A stretch of 64,000 nt of DNA. Origin: Chinchilla lanigera. Its lineage: Eukaryota; Chordata; Mammalia; Rodentia; Chinchillidae. The translations under genes and the position numbers were made by a program. Shown piece by piece: positions 30,940 to 42,005 of the stretch. Positions within the stretch are counted from its first letter, which is position 1. Every line of letters begins with the position of its first letter. The stretch covers positions 4,600,198 to 4,664,197 of the forward strand of contig NW_004955470.1 of the NCBI RefSeq assembly GCF_000276665.1, read 5' to 3'. Below the pieces are notes generated by a model. The model was not told the origin of the DNA, ran no database searches, and saw only the letters and a list, made by a program, of their open reading frames with translations.

Positions 30940-31660
30940 TACTTAGGGGATTGGGTTTGAGAGACTGTGACAGGTTGAGTGTCCCTGGAGTGCTACTTTT
31001 AGGATTAAGGACAGGGCTTTACAATTTTACCATGTTGGTGCTGTGTTAGTTAAATCAGCCACATAGCTCAAGGGCTCCCTGGCTCATGCTTTTCTGTATA
31101 GTATATTGGGATCCTTTTGTTTATAATCAAGGACAGGGGCTCCTAGCAGGGCGAAGGCTGTAATGACACTGGCCAAGGATAGAGCAGACTGTGACACTGA
31201 GCAGGGGTTGAGCTGCTCGTGAGCCACGGTTCCAAGCCCTCGGAGCAAGCACCATTGCTCCATCAGACTCCACTCACAGAACACAAATCCAAAAACTAAA
31301 TAATTAAGAATCTTGAGACAACAACAGTAGAGCACAAAATCCAAGTGCCAGCCCCCTGCTGAGCATATGGTCATACGGAGCTGGCTGCTTGCAGACTTAC
31401 TCAGCAGGCCTGATTGCCATTTATCTTTCATCATTTTTGTCCAACCTCCTGCTGGCAGGATTTGCACCCAAATGTGCCAGCATCCCTGGTGAACAGCAAG
31501 CGTAAGCTCTGCAAAGGAGCAGGCTTCACAGGAGCTTTCCTACCTGCTTGGGAGTCTTGTTTCATCGTTAGTCTAATTCTTCCTGTTTATAGAGCACACA
31601 TGTAAATACTGCTTTTCAGAAATGTTGTAAGGGTCAAATAAAATAAGATGAAAACATGTA
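30940..31660. other. Intergenic, nothing assigned
   Basis: Unique-looking; a 127-codon minus-strand ORF at 31,084-31,467 has a hydrophobic FVLYCCCLKILNYLVFGFVF stretch but no family resemblance. Probably chance. Confidence 0.4.
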
Positions 31661-31661
31661 C

Positions 31662-32030
31662 AGTTGTCCATCAGTGTCCTTGGGTGACTGGTTCTCTGGA
31701 CACCAGAATCTAGGCTTGATCACGTTTGTCCTTAAATAAATGGCATGGCATTTGCACATACGCCCTCCCTCATCTTCCTATATAGTTTAAGCCATTGCTA
31801 GGTTACTTACAATATCTAGTACCGTGGTGGTGCTATGGCCATTTTTCACACTGTTCAGGAAATAACAACATGAAGACAGATTTTGTACATATTCAGCACA
31901 GATACAGTTATTTTCCTTTCTATTTTTGATCCACAGTTGGGTGAATCTGAGGATGGAGAGCCTGAGTGTATGACGACCCAACAGTACAGTTAAATTCATG
32001 GTTTTGTGATTTGGGGACTCTGGAATCAAA
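31662..32030. mobile_element. Tigger-like DNA transposon (non-autonomous)
   Basis: Begins CAGTTGTCCATCAGTGTCCTTGGGTGACTGGTTC. Contains TTAAATAAATGGCATGGCATTTGCACATACGCCCTCC and TTACTTACAATATCTAGTACC, and ends with TTTTTGATCCACAGTTGGGTGAATCTGAGGATGGAGAGCC. These follow the order of a pogo/Tigger non-autonomous element (Golem/Tigger3-like, as I recall). The minus-strand ORF 31,787-32,068 is its shadow. Confidence 0.7.
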
Positions 32031-32079
32031 GCTAAGTGCCTCAATTTGAGAGGAAAATCCTTTTGCACTCGTTCTTGCT

Positions 32080-32890
32080 AAGTCGTTTCTGTTGTCGGCG
32101 ATAGCTTTGACAATATTTTGGTATGAAGACGTTTATCTTCCAGGTTTCCTTCCCTCTTTTCTAGGAGCCCTTCCTCCTCCTCATGGCTTGTGACTTTGTC
32201 CTGCTGCCAGGTGCACTTCCGGTGTCCCCCTTCCTGGATTGCACTCCCCAGGGAGTTGCCTATGGCTCTGGCTCTCCTATTTCCTGTGTTAAATATAAAC
32301 TACCTGCTTAGTGTCCCCTTGGCTTAAGCCTGCAAAGTCTTCAGAGAGATCAGGTGACAATGCAATTTGAGTTAATCTTCCACTGTTGTAGTAGATTGTA
32401 GTCTGTGATAATGTTTGCATTGAAGCAATAACTTTAGTGTCTTAAGCCAAGGAAATAAGTCATCTGGGAATTTCAGAATCCTCAGGGCCAGTGGGCAGAT
32501 TTTTATGACTAGCCCAGCAGGTCACATAACAGAGTGGTGAGTAAAACCAGCCTACTGTTGGGATACAGGCACCCTCAACCTGAGAATGGCTGGAACTTCA
32601 TGGCCAGCACCAGTCAGCTGAGGCCTGAGATTGCTGCTGGGCCGGAAGAATTAATTTCCAGTCCCCACAGCTGAATAAGGCCCCCTGACTTGCCTTGTCT
32701 ATTTAGCATTACTTGGTTTTTAAAACTTTGAAAGTAAATATTTTTTAATTGGGCTGCCCTCTCTGGTCTGTTAGAGGCCCCACCTTCCCTACTGTCCAAT
32801 GCTTCGCTCTTGAATGGCCATTGGTCCAGGGCCTCATTTTAGAGCCGAGAAGTTGATTTGGGTACCTGGAAAACCAAGGCCAGAGGGCCT
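32080..32890. other. Intergenic, nothing assigned
   Basis: GC content somewhat raised. No assignable repeat. No ORF of note. Confidence 0.4.
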
Positions 32891-32899
32891 GGCCCAAGC

Positions 32900-32985
32900 A
32901 GGGCTCTACTCTTTCCTCTGTGTCTGACCTTCAGTGGTTTGTAGCTGCTTTGTTACAATCTCTGTCTCTGTCTTTCTGGGGCATT

Positions 32986-33070
<85 letters not shown>

Positions 33071-33185
33071 GCCCTTTTCTTATTGGATTAGGGCCCACAC
33101 TACCCCAGTACGTCATCATCTTAATTGATCATATCTGCTAAGATTCTATTTCCAAACAAGGCCACAGTTTGAAGTTCTGATGGAC
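32900..33185 (-). mobile_element. MLT1-like LTR fragment, antisense, with (TC)n
   Basis: ATTGGATTAGGGCCCACACTACCCCAGTACGTCATCATCTTAATTGATCATATCTGCTAAGATTCTATTTCCAAACAAGG is the reversed MLT1 body. A TC microsatellite (32,985-33,065) sits in it. ORFs on both strands across the TC tract are low-complexity artefacts. Confidence 0.75.
32985..33065. repeat. (TC)n microsatellite
   Basis: About 80 bp of TCTCTC with TTTCTC interruptions, part of a longer pyrimidine stretch. Confidence 0.95.
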
Positions 33186-33187
33186 AT

Positions 33188-33501
33188 ACATTTTTATTTA
33201 TTTATATTAGCAGACATTTGCAGGACATAAAGGTTACATATATTGTGGGAGTCGGTGCATGGATACAACACATCTTAATTCTTTTCTTTCCATTCTCTTC
33301 CCCTCCCCTCCCTCCTTGTACCTCCCAACTCTTGTTCCTCTTCCCATTTGAAAAATTTCTATTTTCATCATCAGTTTTCCCCTTCGATCCTTTCTTTCAT
33401 CCCCTTTCCCTTCCTTTCCTTCCTCTCCCTCCATTTCTTATTCCCCCAACCATTTGAAAAAGATTTCCCTACTTTCTATTTACCTATCTTCTATTTTATA
33501 T

Positions 33502-33532
<31 letters not shown>

Positions 33533-34190
33533 TCTCATATAAGAGAAACCTGGTAATATTTAAGCATGTGACCTTTTTCACTTAATATTGTATTCTCAAG
33601 TTGCATCCATTTGTCTATGACTGCCTCGAGTTTATCCTTCCTACGGTGGAGTAGTACTCCGCTGTGTATAAATACCCCATCTTCTTTACTCATTCATCGT
33701 TGATGGCAAATATGCCTTCCAAGATCTAGGTATTATAAGCTGTGCTGCTATGGGTTTGCATGTATCCCTGTCCTGTGGTGACTTTAACTCTTTTGGGAAG
33801 CTACCTGGAAGGAGAATAGTGGCGGCCAATGGAATTTTTAGTTTTAGTGTTTTGAGGGGTCATCACACTGATTTCCATAGTGGTGATACTAGTTTACGTT
33901 CCCACCAACAATGTGAGAAAGTTCCTTCTTCCCCACATCCTCACTAGTGTCTGTTATTACTTGATTTCTTGATGATAGCCATTCTTTCTGGAGTAAGATG
34001 GTATCTCAATGTCGTTTTAATTTGCATTTCTCTAATGGTCAGTGATGCTGAACTTTTTTGAGATATTTATTGGTCTTTTGTATTTCTTCTTCTGAGAAGT
34101 GTCTGTTCATTTCAGGTCCCCATTTTTTGATGGAGTCTCTTAATTTGGAGAGTCTAATCTCTGTGATGAGCCTAAAATTTTTTTGGGGAG
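33188..34190 (-). mobile_element. L1 LINE, 5'-truncated, antisense
   Basis: Reversed 3' end (TATTAGCAGACATTTGCAGGACATAAAGG), C/T-rich 3' UTR with a TC/TA tract (33,500-33,530), then ORF2 in reverse: GTTGCATCCATTTGTCTATGACTGCC, GGTGGAGTAGTACTCCGCTGTG-like, AATTTGCATTTCTCTAATGGTCAGTGATG. It stops at about 34,190. Confidence 0.9.
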
Positions 34191-34199
34191 GGCACGTTA

Positions 34200-34965
34200 A
34201 GCCCAGTACATCTGAGCTCAGGAAGAAACCAGAATCTTAGGAATTTATATTCATCCAACTTTTTGTAGGGAGGGATCTATTTGGATTCTATTCCTACAGA
34301 ATTTACCAGGTCAAATGCCAAATGAAAATATGGTGTCCTCTGTTTTAAAAATTAAGAAGTTCAAGATGGTGAGAAGAAAACACTAATCCAAGTGTGGACC
34401 CTTCCGAGTATGGGATCCTGTTTGATTGACTGAATACTTTTATGAAGGCCCCTCCCCTTGTCTTTGATTAGGATGAGGGCTGGGGACATGTGCCCTACTT
34501 CTACTGTTGGCCCTCCAAGAACAATGCATTTCCTTTACTTTCTAGTCCAACCTCCTGTTTCTTCTACTGGTTATTCACTTGCCAAGAACTCTCTTTCACC
34601 CCAAATCCTATCTCTTCTGAGCAACTGAGTGGAAGGACAGCTCTGTCCCAGTAGGGTGTCTCCTGAAACAAGTGTCACAAAGGCGCAACCTTCACGTGGA
34701 GGAAGGCCAAGGTCTTCAGGCCTTTTCTCCATCTAAACTTGCAAAATAATCCCTAAAGATACACCAGGGTACTTCTGGCACGTGGAATAGATATACTTAC
34801 TTATTCTTCATTTAAGCATAATTTAAAAACAGCCATTATTCACAAAATAAACATAGGAAGCCTCTGAAAGATGTAGAGGAGGAGGCAGACTAACTGGGGA
34901 ATTCAGGACCCAGGGAATGGCATAGCAGTGTATAAACTGGAAATCTGGAACTGCCAATGGTGCAG
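34200..34965. other. Intergenic, nothing assigned
   Basis: No repeat named. Unique-looking sequence up to the pentanucleotide tract. Confidence 0.4.
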
Positions 34966-34969
34966 ACAA

Positions 34970-35127
34970 AACCAAAGCAAAGCAAAGCAAAGCAAAGGAA
35001 AGCAAAGCAAAGCAAAGCAAAGCAAAGCAAAGCAAAGCAAAGCAAAGCAAGGCAAAGCAAAGCAAAGCAAAGTAAAGCAAAGTAAAGCAAAGCAAGGCAA
35101 AGCAAAGCAAAGCAAAGCAAAGCAAAC
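34970..35127. repeat. (GCAAA)n pentanucleotide repeat
   Basis: About 30 AAAGC/GCAAA units with G and T substitutions (GGAAAGC, AAAGTAAAGC). It creates frames on both strands: + KAKQSKAKQ, minus LLCFALLCFA (155 codons at 34,823-35,290). These are artefacts of the repeat. Confidence 0.95.
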
Positions 35128-35169
35128 CCTCAACAAAGCCTGCCCTTTCTAGCCAAAGCACCAGGAAAG

Positions 35170-37090
35170 GGACAGCCTGGCAAGGCCAGAAACTTTTAGA
35201 CAATAACTGTTCTACTCCAGCTAAATGCTGCAGGAAAATCTGTGGCACCATCCCCACTTGTGCCAATAAAAGTTGAATGGGGAGCCTCATCTTCTACCTC
35301 CACCAGCCTGTGAAGGGATGGCCTAGTTCCTCTACTCAGGTGGTGGTAGTGAAGGCCTAATAGAGAGTCAGGGTGTCACCGTCTCTTAGTGATAACAAGG
35401 TCACCTCTGATGGTGTCAGTGGAGGCCACGTGGGGAGCAGTAATGACAAACTCCACTTCTTACTAGTCAAGGGTAATAGTAGTACTTACTAGTAGGATGT
35501 TCCAGCCTACTGTGGAGCCAGAAGTTCCTCCTGCACGTAGTGGTACTGAGGAGCTGCACAGCCCTTGAGTGTTCAAGGAAGCCACTTGGGGACCAGGGGT
35601 TCTACCTTCATTGGCAGTAATAAGGCAGCAACCTCACTTCTGCTAGAATAGTGTCAAAAAACACCAACTAAAACAAAGTTTAGCGAAGATGCAAAGTTTC
35701 GTGGGGTACTGCCTAAGATCTATGGGATTCAATCAAAGTTACTCCGATCAAGAAACAGAAAGAACTCAAGGCAAATTTTAAAAAACAATAAATGTCAACA
35801 CTAAAGAAACAACCTTGAGAGTTATTTGACTTAAGATTTCAAAGCAGTTGTAACAAAAATGTTTCACTGGATGATTAGAAATATACTTGAAACAAATGAA
35901 AAACTGAAAATTCTCATCAAGGAAATAAAAACTATAAAGAACCAAATGGGGAGTTTAGAACTGAAAAATATAACAGCCAAAAAATGCAGGAGATAGGATC
36001 AAGAGCACAGTGGATGAGGCAGAAGAAACAATGCGTAAAGTTGAAAACAGAACAATAGAAATTACCCAGTCTGAATAACAGATAAATGATAGACTTTAAA
36101 CAGCGTCAGCGGTGAAGTTCTTGCCAGGCATGAGTAAAGTCCTGAGTTCTAATCTAGTCCTGCAAACAAAAACAAAACAAACAAAATAACCTAATATTTC
36201 TTGAGTCTAATATTTAACATTCTATAACAAAATTCCTAATATTTATCTCACCAGAGGCTTAGAAAGGGTGGAGAAAAGGGGCAGGACTAAAAAAAATTAC
36301 TGGAAGAGATAATTATTGAACAAATGCAAATAGAATTAATGTAAAGAAATCCATACTGATATACATTACGCTCAAATGTCTGAAAACTAAAGGAAAAGAA
36401 AAAGAAATCTAGAAAGTAGCCAGAAAGGTGGAATACCTTATATGTAGGAGCAAACAATTTAATTACAACAGATTTATCAATAGTAATCATTGCAGCCAGA
36501 AGAAGTGTACAGAATTTTTCAAATGCTGAAAGAAAAGAACTATTAACTCTGCATCCTTTATTCAGTAATAATAGCCTTTAAAAATGAGGACAAAATCAAG
36601 GCAACCTCAGATAAAGGGAAACTAAAGAATTTGTCACCAGCATATTTATGCTAAAATAAAGACTAAAGGAAGTTCTCTACATATAAAAGAAATGATAAAA
36701 AAAGGAAGCTTGGAAAAGGAGGAACAAAAAATACAGTAAGCAAAAATGTATTATACTTTTTCTTTTTGTTTTCCCTAAATTACATTTAGTGATGGAAGCA
36801 AAAATCCTAACACTTTCTGATTTGATTCTAAGTGTACATGGAGGAAATATTTAAACAATTATATTATTACTCTTGAAAATATTCAATATATTAAATTTGA
36901 AAGCTATGTAGACATGTACACTAAAATAAAAGTATACATAAATCAAGGTAATGTTCTAAAAAAAGGTTCAAGTACTTAAAAGGAAATCAAGAGAAAAAGA
37001 TAACATAGAGAGAAAAAAATACTGTAAGAAACAAAAAAATACATTCCAGACTTAAAACTCAGGATATATTATGTTGACAGTAATTATAAG
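35170..37090 (+). mobile_element. Old L1M: 5' UTR and ORF1-like region
   Basis: The 5' part (about 35,280-35,640) is 5'-UTR-like. It is followed by an A-rich ORF1-type section, CAATAGAAATTACCCAGTCTGAATAACAG and GAACTATTAACTCTGCATCCTTTATTCAG. Then come CAACCTCAGATAAAGGGAAACTAAAGAATTTGTCACCAGC and AAGACTAAAGGAAGTTCTCTAC, the end of an old L1/HAL1 ORF1. All frames are broken. A diverged ID sits at 36,104. Confidence 0.7.
36104..36185 (+). repeat. ID-like SINE, diverged
   Basis: AGCGTCAGCGGTGAAGTTCTTGCCAGGCATGAGTAAAGTCCTGAGTTCTAATCTAGTCCTGCAAACAAAAACAAAAC keeps the ID B-box side and an A-rich tail; the A box is decayed. Confidence 0.6.
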
Positions 37091-37327
37091 AAACCTGGGT
37101 GAGTTCTTTTGCAACATCTGTTGCAGGAAAATACCATCTGTTATGTGGGTTAAGCAACCAGAATTTATTGTTTTATATTCTGGAAGACAGAAGTCAAAGA
37201 TTAAGGCATTAACAGGGCCATACTCCCTTTGAAGGTGCCGAAGAAGCATCTGTTCCAGTACCCTCTCCCAGCTTCTGGTAGGTCCCTGGCCGGTGGGAGC
37301 ATAACTCCAGTCTTCAAAAGGTCTCTC

Positions 37328-37464
37328 TCCCAAAAGACAAAAAAACAAACAAGCAAACAAACAAAAAAGTCATTGTGAGACCAGCCTGGACTACAAAGTG
37401 AGTTCAAGGCCAGCCTGAACTGCATAGTGAGACCCTGTCTCAAAAAGACAAAACACAAACAAAC
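37328..37464 (+). repeat. B1 SINE, with TSD
   Basis: Right part GTGAGACCAGCCTGG, GAGTTCAAGGCCAGCCTGAACTGCATAGTGAGACCCTGTCTC, then AAAAAGACAAAACACAAACAAA. Flanked by CAAAAGGTCTCT at 37,316-37,327 and 37,465-37,476. The left part is an A-rich AAACAAACAAGCAAACAAAC run instead of a normal B1 start. ORFs 37,052-37,458 are shadows. Confidence 0.8.
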
Positions 37465-37491
37465 AAAAGGTCTCTTCCTCCTCTATCCCAC

Positions 37492-37495
<4 letters not shown>

Positions 37496-37530
<35 letters not shown>

Positions 37531-37562
37531 TGTCTGTCTGTCTGCCTACCTGCCTGCCTATC
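37496..37562. repeat. Compound (TG)n(TCTG)n(CCTN)n repeat
   Basis: TG repeats from 37,496 to about 37,529, then four TCTG units, then CCTA/CCTG units. It lies just after the B1 tail. Confidence 0.95.
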
Positions 37563-37694
37563 TCCTAATTTCCTCTTTACATAAGGACACCAAATAACAT
37601 TGGATTAGGGGTTCAGCCCACTCCAGTATCATGTGTAAAAAGCTATTTTAAAATAAGGTCAAATTCTGAGATGCTGGGCATTCAACATTACTTG

Positions 37695-37878
37695 TTGAAT
37701 CACAATCCAAACCCTTACACATGAGTAGTACATTAATTTCAGACAAAGCTGAATAAGGCAAATTATCAGAGATAAAGAGGGACATTGCATAATGATAAAT
37801 GGATCAATTCTTCATGAGTACATAACAATCCTTAATATATATGTGCCTAAGAATAAAGCATCAAAATGCACTAAGGGA
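37695..37878 (+). mobile_element. Old L1 ORF2 fragment (endonuclease region)
   Basis: GAGTAGTACATTAATTTCAGACAAAGC, AGAGATAAAGAGGGACATTGCATAATGATAAATGG, AATATATATGTGCCTAAGAATA follow the L1 endonuclease order. The element continues after the ID. Confidence 0.8.
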
Positions 37879-37879
37879 G

Positions 37880-37965
37880 GGCTGGGCAGATAGCTCAGTG
37901 GCACAGCACCTGCCTGGCAAGTACAAAGTCCTGAATTAGATTCCTGTTACCAAAAAAAAAATGTA
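37880..37965 (+). repeat. ID SINE
   Basis: GGGCTGGGCAGATAGCTCAGTGGCACAGCACCTGCCTGGCAAGTACAAAGTCCTGAATTAGATTCCTGTTACC then A-run. Both pol III boxes are recognisable. Confidence 0.9.
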
Positions 37966-39535
37966 CACAGGAAAAACTGATAAAACTGGAAGAAAACATA
38001 GGAAAATCCACTATTGTTATCAGTATCTCCCTATAAAAGATTGTAACCGTGATGTGTATGCACCACGTGGAGCACAAAGTATGTGAAGCAAAACATAAAA
38101 CTGAAAGGAGAAGTAGATTGATCCAAAAGTTAGGAAATCAGTAAGGATATAGACTAAGCAGCACCATCAAGCCAGTGGATCTAATTGACATTGATAACAT
38201 ATTCTATTCAACAACAACTGAATACATATCCTTCCCAAGTTCATTTGGAATTTTAACCAAGCAGGTCACATTTTGGGCCATAAAATACATCTTAACAAAC
38301 ATAAAAGGACAAAGATATAAAATATAGTCTCAGATAATAAATAGGAATCAGTAACAATTTATTATTTTCTAATAATCACAAAACATTAGGAGATTTAACA
38401 ATAAACTTTTAAATAATAAGAAATTAAAGAGGTCTCAAAATAAATTTTAAAATAGTTAAAAATATATCTTGATGTAAGTGAAAATTAAAGTACAACTCAT
38501 CAAAATTTGTTAGATGCAGCAAAGACATTGTTTACAGGGAAATAAACAACACTGAATGCATATATCAGAAACACAAGAAAGCTATAAAATGAGTAGCCCA
38601 AACTTCCACCTTAGCAAACTAGCAAATGAAGAACAGATTAAATCAAAGTAAGTGGAAGAGAGAAATAATAAAAATTTGGGCAGAGATCAATAGAGAAAAG
38701 CAATGGAACCAAAGCTGGTCCTTTGAAAAGATCAATAAAATAAACAAACCTCTAGCAAGATTAACTATGAAAACAAGGGAGAAGGCACAAATTGCTAGTA
38801 TCAGAAATTTATTAGAAGGGGCCATCATACTGAACCTATGGACTAAAAATATAATAAAGAACTATTATGAACAACTCAATGTTCACAAATTTGATTACTT
38901 TAATGAAATGGACCTTGAAAACACTAACAGACTCTATCAAAACTTACACAAGGAAAAATAAATTACTGGATAGATCTATATTTATTAAAGAAATTGAATG
39001 AATAATTAATAAACTTCAAAGAGAAAACATCTGGCCCTGATGGGTTCACTGGTGAATTCTAACAAACATTTAATACCAATTTTCTACATTTTTTTTTAAA
39101 AATAGAATCAAAGGAAGATACTTCCTAACTTTTTCTGTCAGGCTGACATAATCCCAAATATCTAATACCAAAACCAAAGATATTACAAGAAAGGAAAACT
39201 ACAGATCAATAGCTCAGGAACATAGATGGAAATTTTCTGAACAAAATATTAACAAATCGTATAAAACAACAAATAAGAATTGCACAAAATAATCAAGTGG
39301 GGTTTATTACAGGTATAAGTGCTACTTGAACTTTTGAAAATCAATTAATGCACCCCATCTACAGACTAAAGAGGAAAAAAACATACAATCATTTCCACTG
39401 ATGCTGAAAATGAATTTGACAAAATCCAACACTCATTCATAATAAAACTATCAGCAAAATAGGGATAGAAAGAAACTCCTTTAACATGATAAAGAACACA
39501 TAGGTAATATTTGAAACACACATAGGTATCATTGG
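37966..39535 (+). mobile_element. Old L1 ORF2 fragment (endonuclease to RT)
   Basis: Well ordered L1 ORF2: AGCAGCACCATCAAGCCAG, CATTTTGGGCCATAAAATAC, GATCAATAGAGAAAAGCAATGGAACCAAAGCTGGTCC. Also CTGATGGGTTCACTGGTGAATTCTAACAAACATTTA and, at the RT core, TGATGCTGAAAATGAATTTGACAAAATCCAACACTCATT. The + frame at 38,626-38,961 (111 codons) is the longest surviving ORF2 piece. It contains QWNQSWSFEKINKINKPLAR and ends at a stop before the RT domain. Confidence 0.9.
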
Positions 39536-39539
39536 ATAA

Positions 39540-39695
39540 CCTAGGGATGCTTTTCTACTGAGTTACATTCCCATCCTTCATTGCTTTTTAATTTGAGACA
39601 TAGTCTTAGTAAGTGTCCCCTACTGGCCTTAAACTTGTGGTCCTTTTTTCTCAGCCTTTGAGTAGCTGGGATTATAGCCCTGCACCATCAGGCTG
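39540..39695 (-). repeat. B1-ID composite SINE, antisense, diverged
   Basis: Short ID half (CTACTGAGTTACATTCCCATCC) followed by a reversed B1 half: AATTTGAGACATAGTCTTAGTAAGTGTCC...GTAGCTGGGATTATAGCCCTGCACCATCAGGC. Confidence 0.75.
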
Positions 39696-39697
39696 GC

Positions 39698-40060
39698 TGC
39701 TATCATACTTAATGGTGAGAAACTAGGTATTTGCCTCCTAAGCCTAGGAACTAGGTAAAGATATTCCCTCTCAGCACTCTTACTCAACAGCATACTGGAA
39801 GTTTTAGCTAAGTTAGCTAAGGTAATAAGACAAGGAAATGAAATAAAAGGCATACAAGTTGGGAAAAAAACTGTCTTTTTCCAGTGATGATGATTGTCTG
39901 TAAAAAAAAAATCCCTAAGGACAAAAACAACAAAAACTTCCAGGACTAACAAGTGATTTCATCATGGTTTCAGAATACACAATTAGCATACAAAGTTAAT
40001 TCACTTTCCTATGGTCTAGCAATGAACAATTGGAATTTGAAATTAAAACAGTATCATTTA
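39698..40060 (+). mobile_element. Old L1 ORF2 fragment (RT end)
   Basis: Continues the L1: TAATGGTGAGAAACTAGG, CTCTCAGCACTCTTACTCAACAGCATACTGGAAG, TTTTTCCAGTGATGATGATTGTCTG, AGAATACACAATTAGCATACAAA. Ends at a GAGGAG repeat. Confidence 0.85.
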
Positions 40061-40069
40061 CATTAGCAC

Positions 40070-40110
40070 TGATGGAGGAGGAGAAAAAACAGGAGGAGGA
40101 GGAGGGATAA
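40070..40110. repeat. (GGA)n short tract
   Basis: GGAGGAGGAG-type purine tract between L1 fragments of opposite orientation. Confidence 0.85.
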
Positions 40111-40119
40111 TGATTAATT

Positions 40120-40480
40120 GTCATCAGTGTTTTGGATTTTAGACATTCAAATTCATATGGAGGGGATCTGATTGTTTTTATTTGCAATTTCCTAATGATA
40201 TAATGTTGCTCAATTTTTTTTTAAGCTTATTGGTACAATTTAAAAGTACATAATGATCACATTCATCATAGAGAATTTGTACCTACACATGATAATACTG
40301 GTTCCTTTTTTTTTTTTCAATTCCCTCCCTTCCCTTCAACTCCTCTTCCCCTCCTCATGTGTTCTTTATCCTTTGTTTCCATTCTATCCTTCTTTTATCA
40401 TTTTTTTCTTTCACTGTCCTTCCTTTTCCATTTGCCATCTGTATTTGACACTTTTTGTGATATATATATTCAGAGCTTTT
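40120..40480 (-). mobile_element. L1 LINE fragments, antisense
   Basis: From 40,120 a reversed old ORF2 end (TTTTTATTTGCAATTTCCTAATGATATAATGTTGCTC). From 40,215 a reversed younger L1 3' end (CTTATTGGTACAATTTAAAAGTACATAATG) and pyrimidine-rich 3' UTR. Confidence 0.75.
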
Positions 40481-40521
40481 GCTCATTGTAACAACCGTAC
40501 TAAATACCACAAAAGAAACTC

Positions 40522-40527
40522 TCTCTC

Positions 40528-40561
<34 letters not shown>

Positions 40562-40575
40562 TGGTGTGGTGTAAA
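40522..40575. repeat. (TG)n microsatellite
   Basis: CTCTCTCTCTG followed by TG repeats and a TATGTGTGTGG end. Confidence 0.95.
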
Positions 40576-40589
40576 TGAATACTGGCATC

Positions 40590-40675
40590 TTTTTTTTTTT
40601 GGTACCAGGAATTGAACTCAGGACCTTGCGCTTGCCAGGCAGGCGCTTATGCTGCTGAGCTATATCCCCAACCCT
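40590..40675 (-). repeat. ID SINE, antisense
   Basis: T-run, TTGGTACCAGGAATTGAACTCAGGACCTTGCGCTTGCCAGGCAGGCGCTTATGCTGCTGAGCTATATCCCCAACCC. Little divergence; I could not find a clean TSD. Confidence 0.95.
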
Positions 40676-41534
40676 TAAATGAAAACTATGATTTCTGTTC
40701 AGTTTATCTGAAAACTTAAATCATCTCCAAAAATAAAGACTAAGGAAAGGAACATTTAAGTCTTAACATATAAATGATGGCATTAAATGTAAATGGTTTA
40801 CAGACACAAGGTCAGATTGGAGGACTACATTAAAAAAGCTTGTGTGTTTTCTAGAGAAACTCACTTCAAATATAACAAAACAGGCAGGTTAAAAGTAATA
40901 AGTATATAAACAACAAGACCTACAAACACTAATCAGTGAAAAGAAGGAATGGTTATAATAATACCAGATAAAGTAGACTTGAGAGCAAAGAAAATTACTA
41001 GAGATGGATAATGCTATCATAAAATTATAAAAGGGTTAACCCACTAAGAAGACATAGTAATTCTCATATGTATGCACCAAAAAACAGAGCTGCAGATGTG
41101 AGCTGTATGTGAAGGGAAATTGATACAACTTAATGGAAAAATATACAAGTCCATTCATTATAGTTGGAAATTTAAAATGTTTTGTTAACAATAGATAGAA
41201 AATCAGTAAAAATTTAGACGCATTCAACAGCACCACCATCCAAGAGAATCCACATCTTCTTGGACATTCATGAAGAATTCTACTTAACACCAACAGAAAA
41301 CACATTGTTTTCCAATGTCTATAGTACCTTTACTATACAAACGTAGATCACATCCTTAGCTATAAAACAAACCTCAACCATCCAAAAGGAATTGAAAAGA
41401 TAGAGTGTGTTCTTAAACTACAATGAACTCAAGCCAGAAATTAATAATTAAAGATAGGTAAATTTCCAAACACTTGAAGACAGCTTTTAAGCAATCTGTG
41501 GGTAAAAGATGTACTCTCAAGAGAATTTACTTTA

Positions 41535-41655
41535 TTTATTTGAGACAGTGTCTCACTACATAGTCTAAGCTGGCCTCAAACTCACACAGTGTTCCTCTTG
41601 CCTTGGCCTTCTGAATGCTGGAGTTACAGGCATGCGCTATCACACCTGGCTGTGA
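41535..41655 (-). repeat. B1 SINE, antisense
   Basis: ATTTGAGACAGTGTCTCACTACATAGTCTAAGCTGGCCTCAAACTCACAC...GGAGTTACAGGCATGCGCTATCACACC. Confidence 0.9.
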
Positions 41656-41869
41656 GAGACATTTTTAGTATATATGCTGCCAAAGCAAGCACTGTGAGAG
41701 AAATTTTAAATATTTCCATTCTACTAGAATGGAAATGAAAATACAACTCCAAGTTTGTGGGACAAGTTAAAGCAGAGCTAAGAGGAAATCTGTAGCACTG
41801 AGTGCAAATATTAGAAAAGACAAAATGCTTCAAATCAATAATCTAAGCTCCCATTTAAGAACCTAGAAA

Positions 41870-42005
41870 AGGTAGGTATGGTGGTGCATAACTATAGTTT
41901 CAGCACTTGGGAGGCTGAGGTAGAAGGACTGTAAGTTGGAGAACAGCCTGGGCTACATAGTGAGAGCCTGTCTCAACAAGCAAACAAACAAACAAGCAAA
42001 AACAA
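41870..42005 (+). repeat. B1 SINE
   Basis: GTATGGTGGTGCATAACTATAGTTTCAGCACTTGGGAGGCTGAGG...GCCTGGGCTACATAGTGAGAGCCTGTCTCAACAAGC then AAACAAACAAACAAG. Confidence 0.9.

Larger units (their letters stand above)
37095..37690 (-). mobile_element. MLT1-like LTR, antisense, split by B1
   Basis: Left part: GGGTTAAGCAACCAGAATTTATTGTTTTATATTCTGGAAGACAGAAGTC, GGCATTAACAGGGCCATACTCCC. Right part: TTTACATAAGGACACCAAATAACATTGGATTAGGGGTTCAGCCC. The B1 at 37,328-37,464 and the TG-rich repeat lie between. Confidence 0.8.

Noticed and set aside
34823..35290. 155-codon minus-strand ORF with LLCFA repeats
   Set aside because: Result of the pentanucleotide repeat, which has no stops.
38626..38961. 111-codon + ORF looking like a basic protein
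   Set aside because: It is a piece of L1 ORF2 in a decayed element, listed there.
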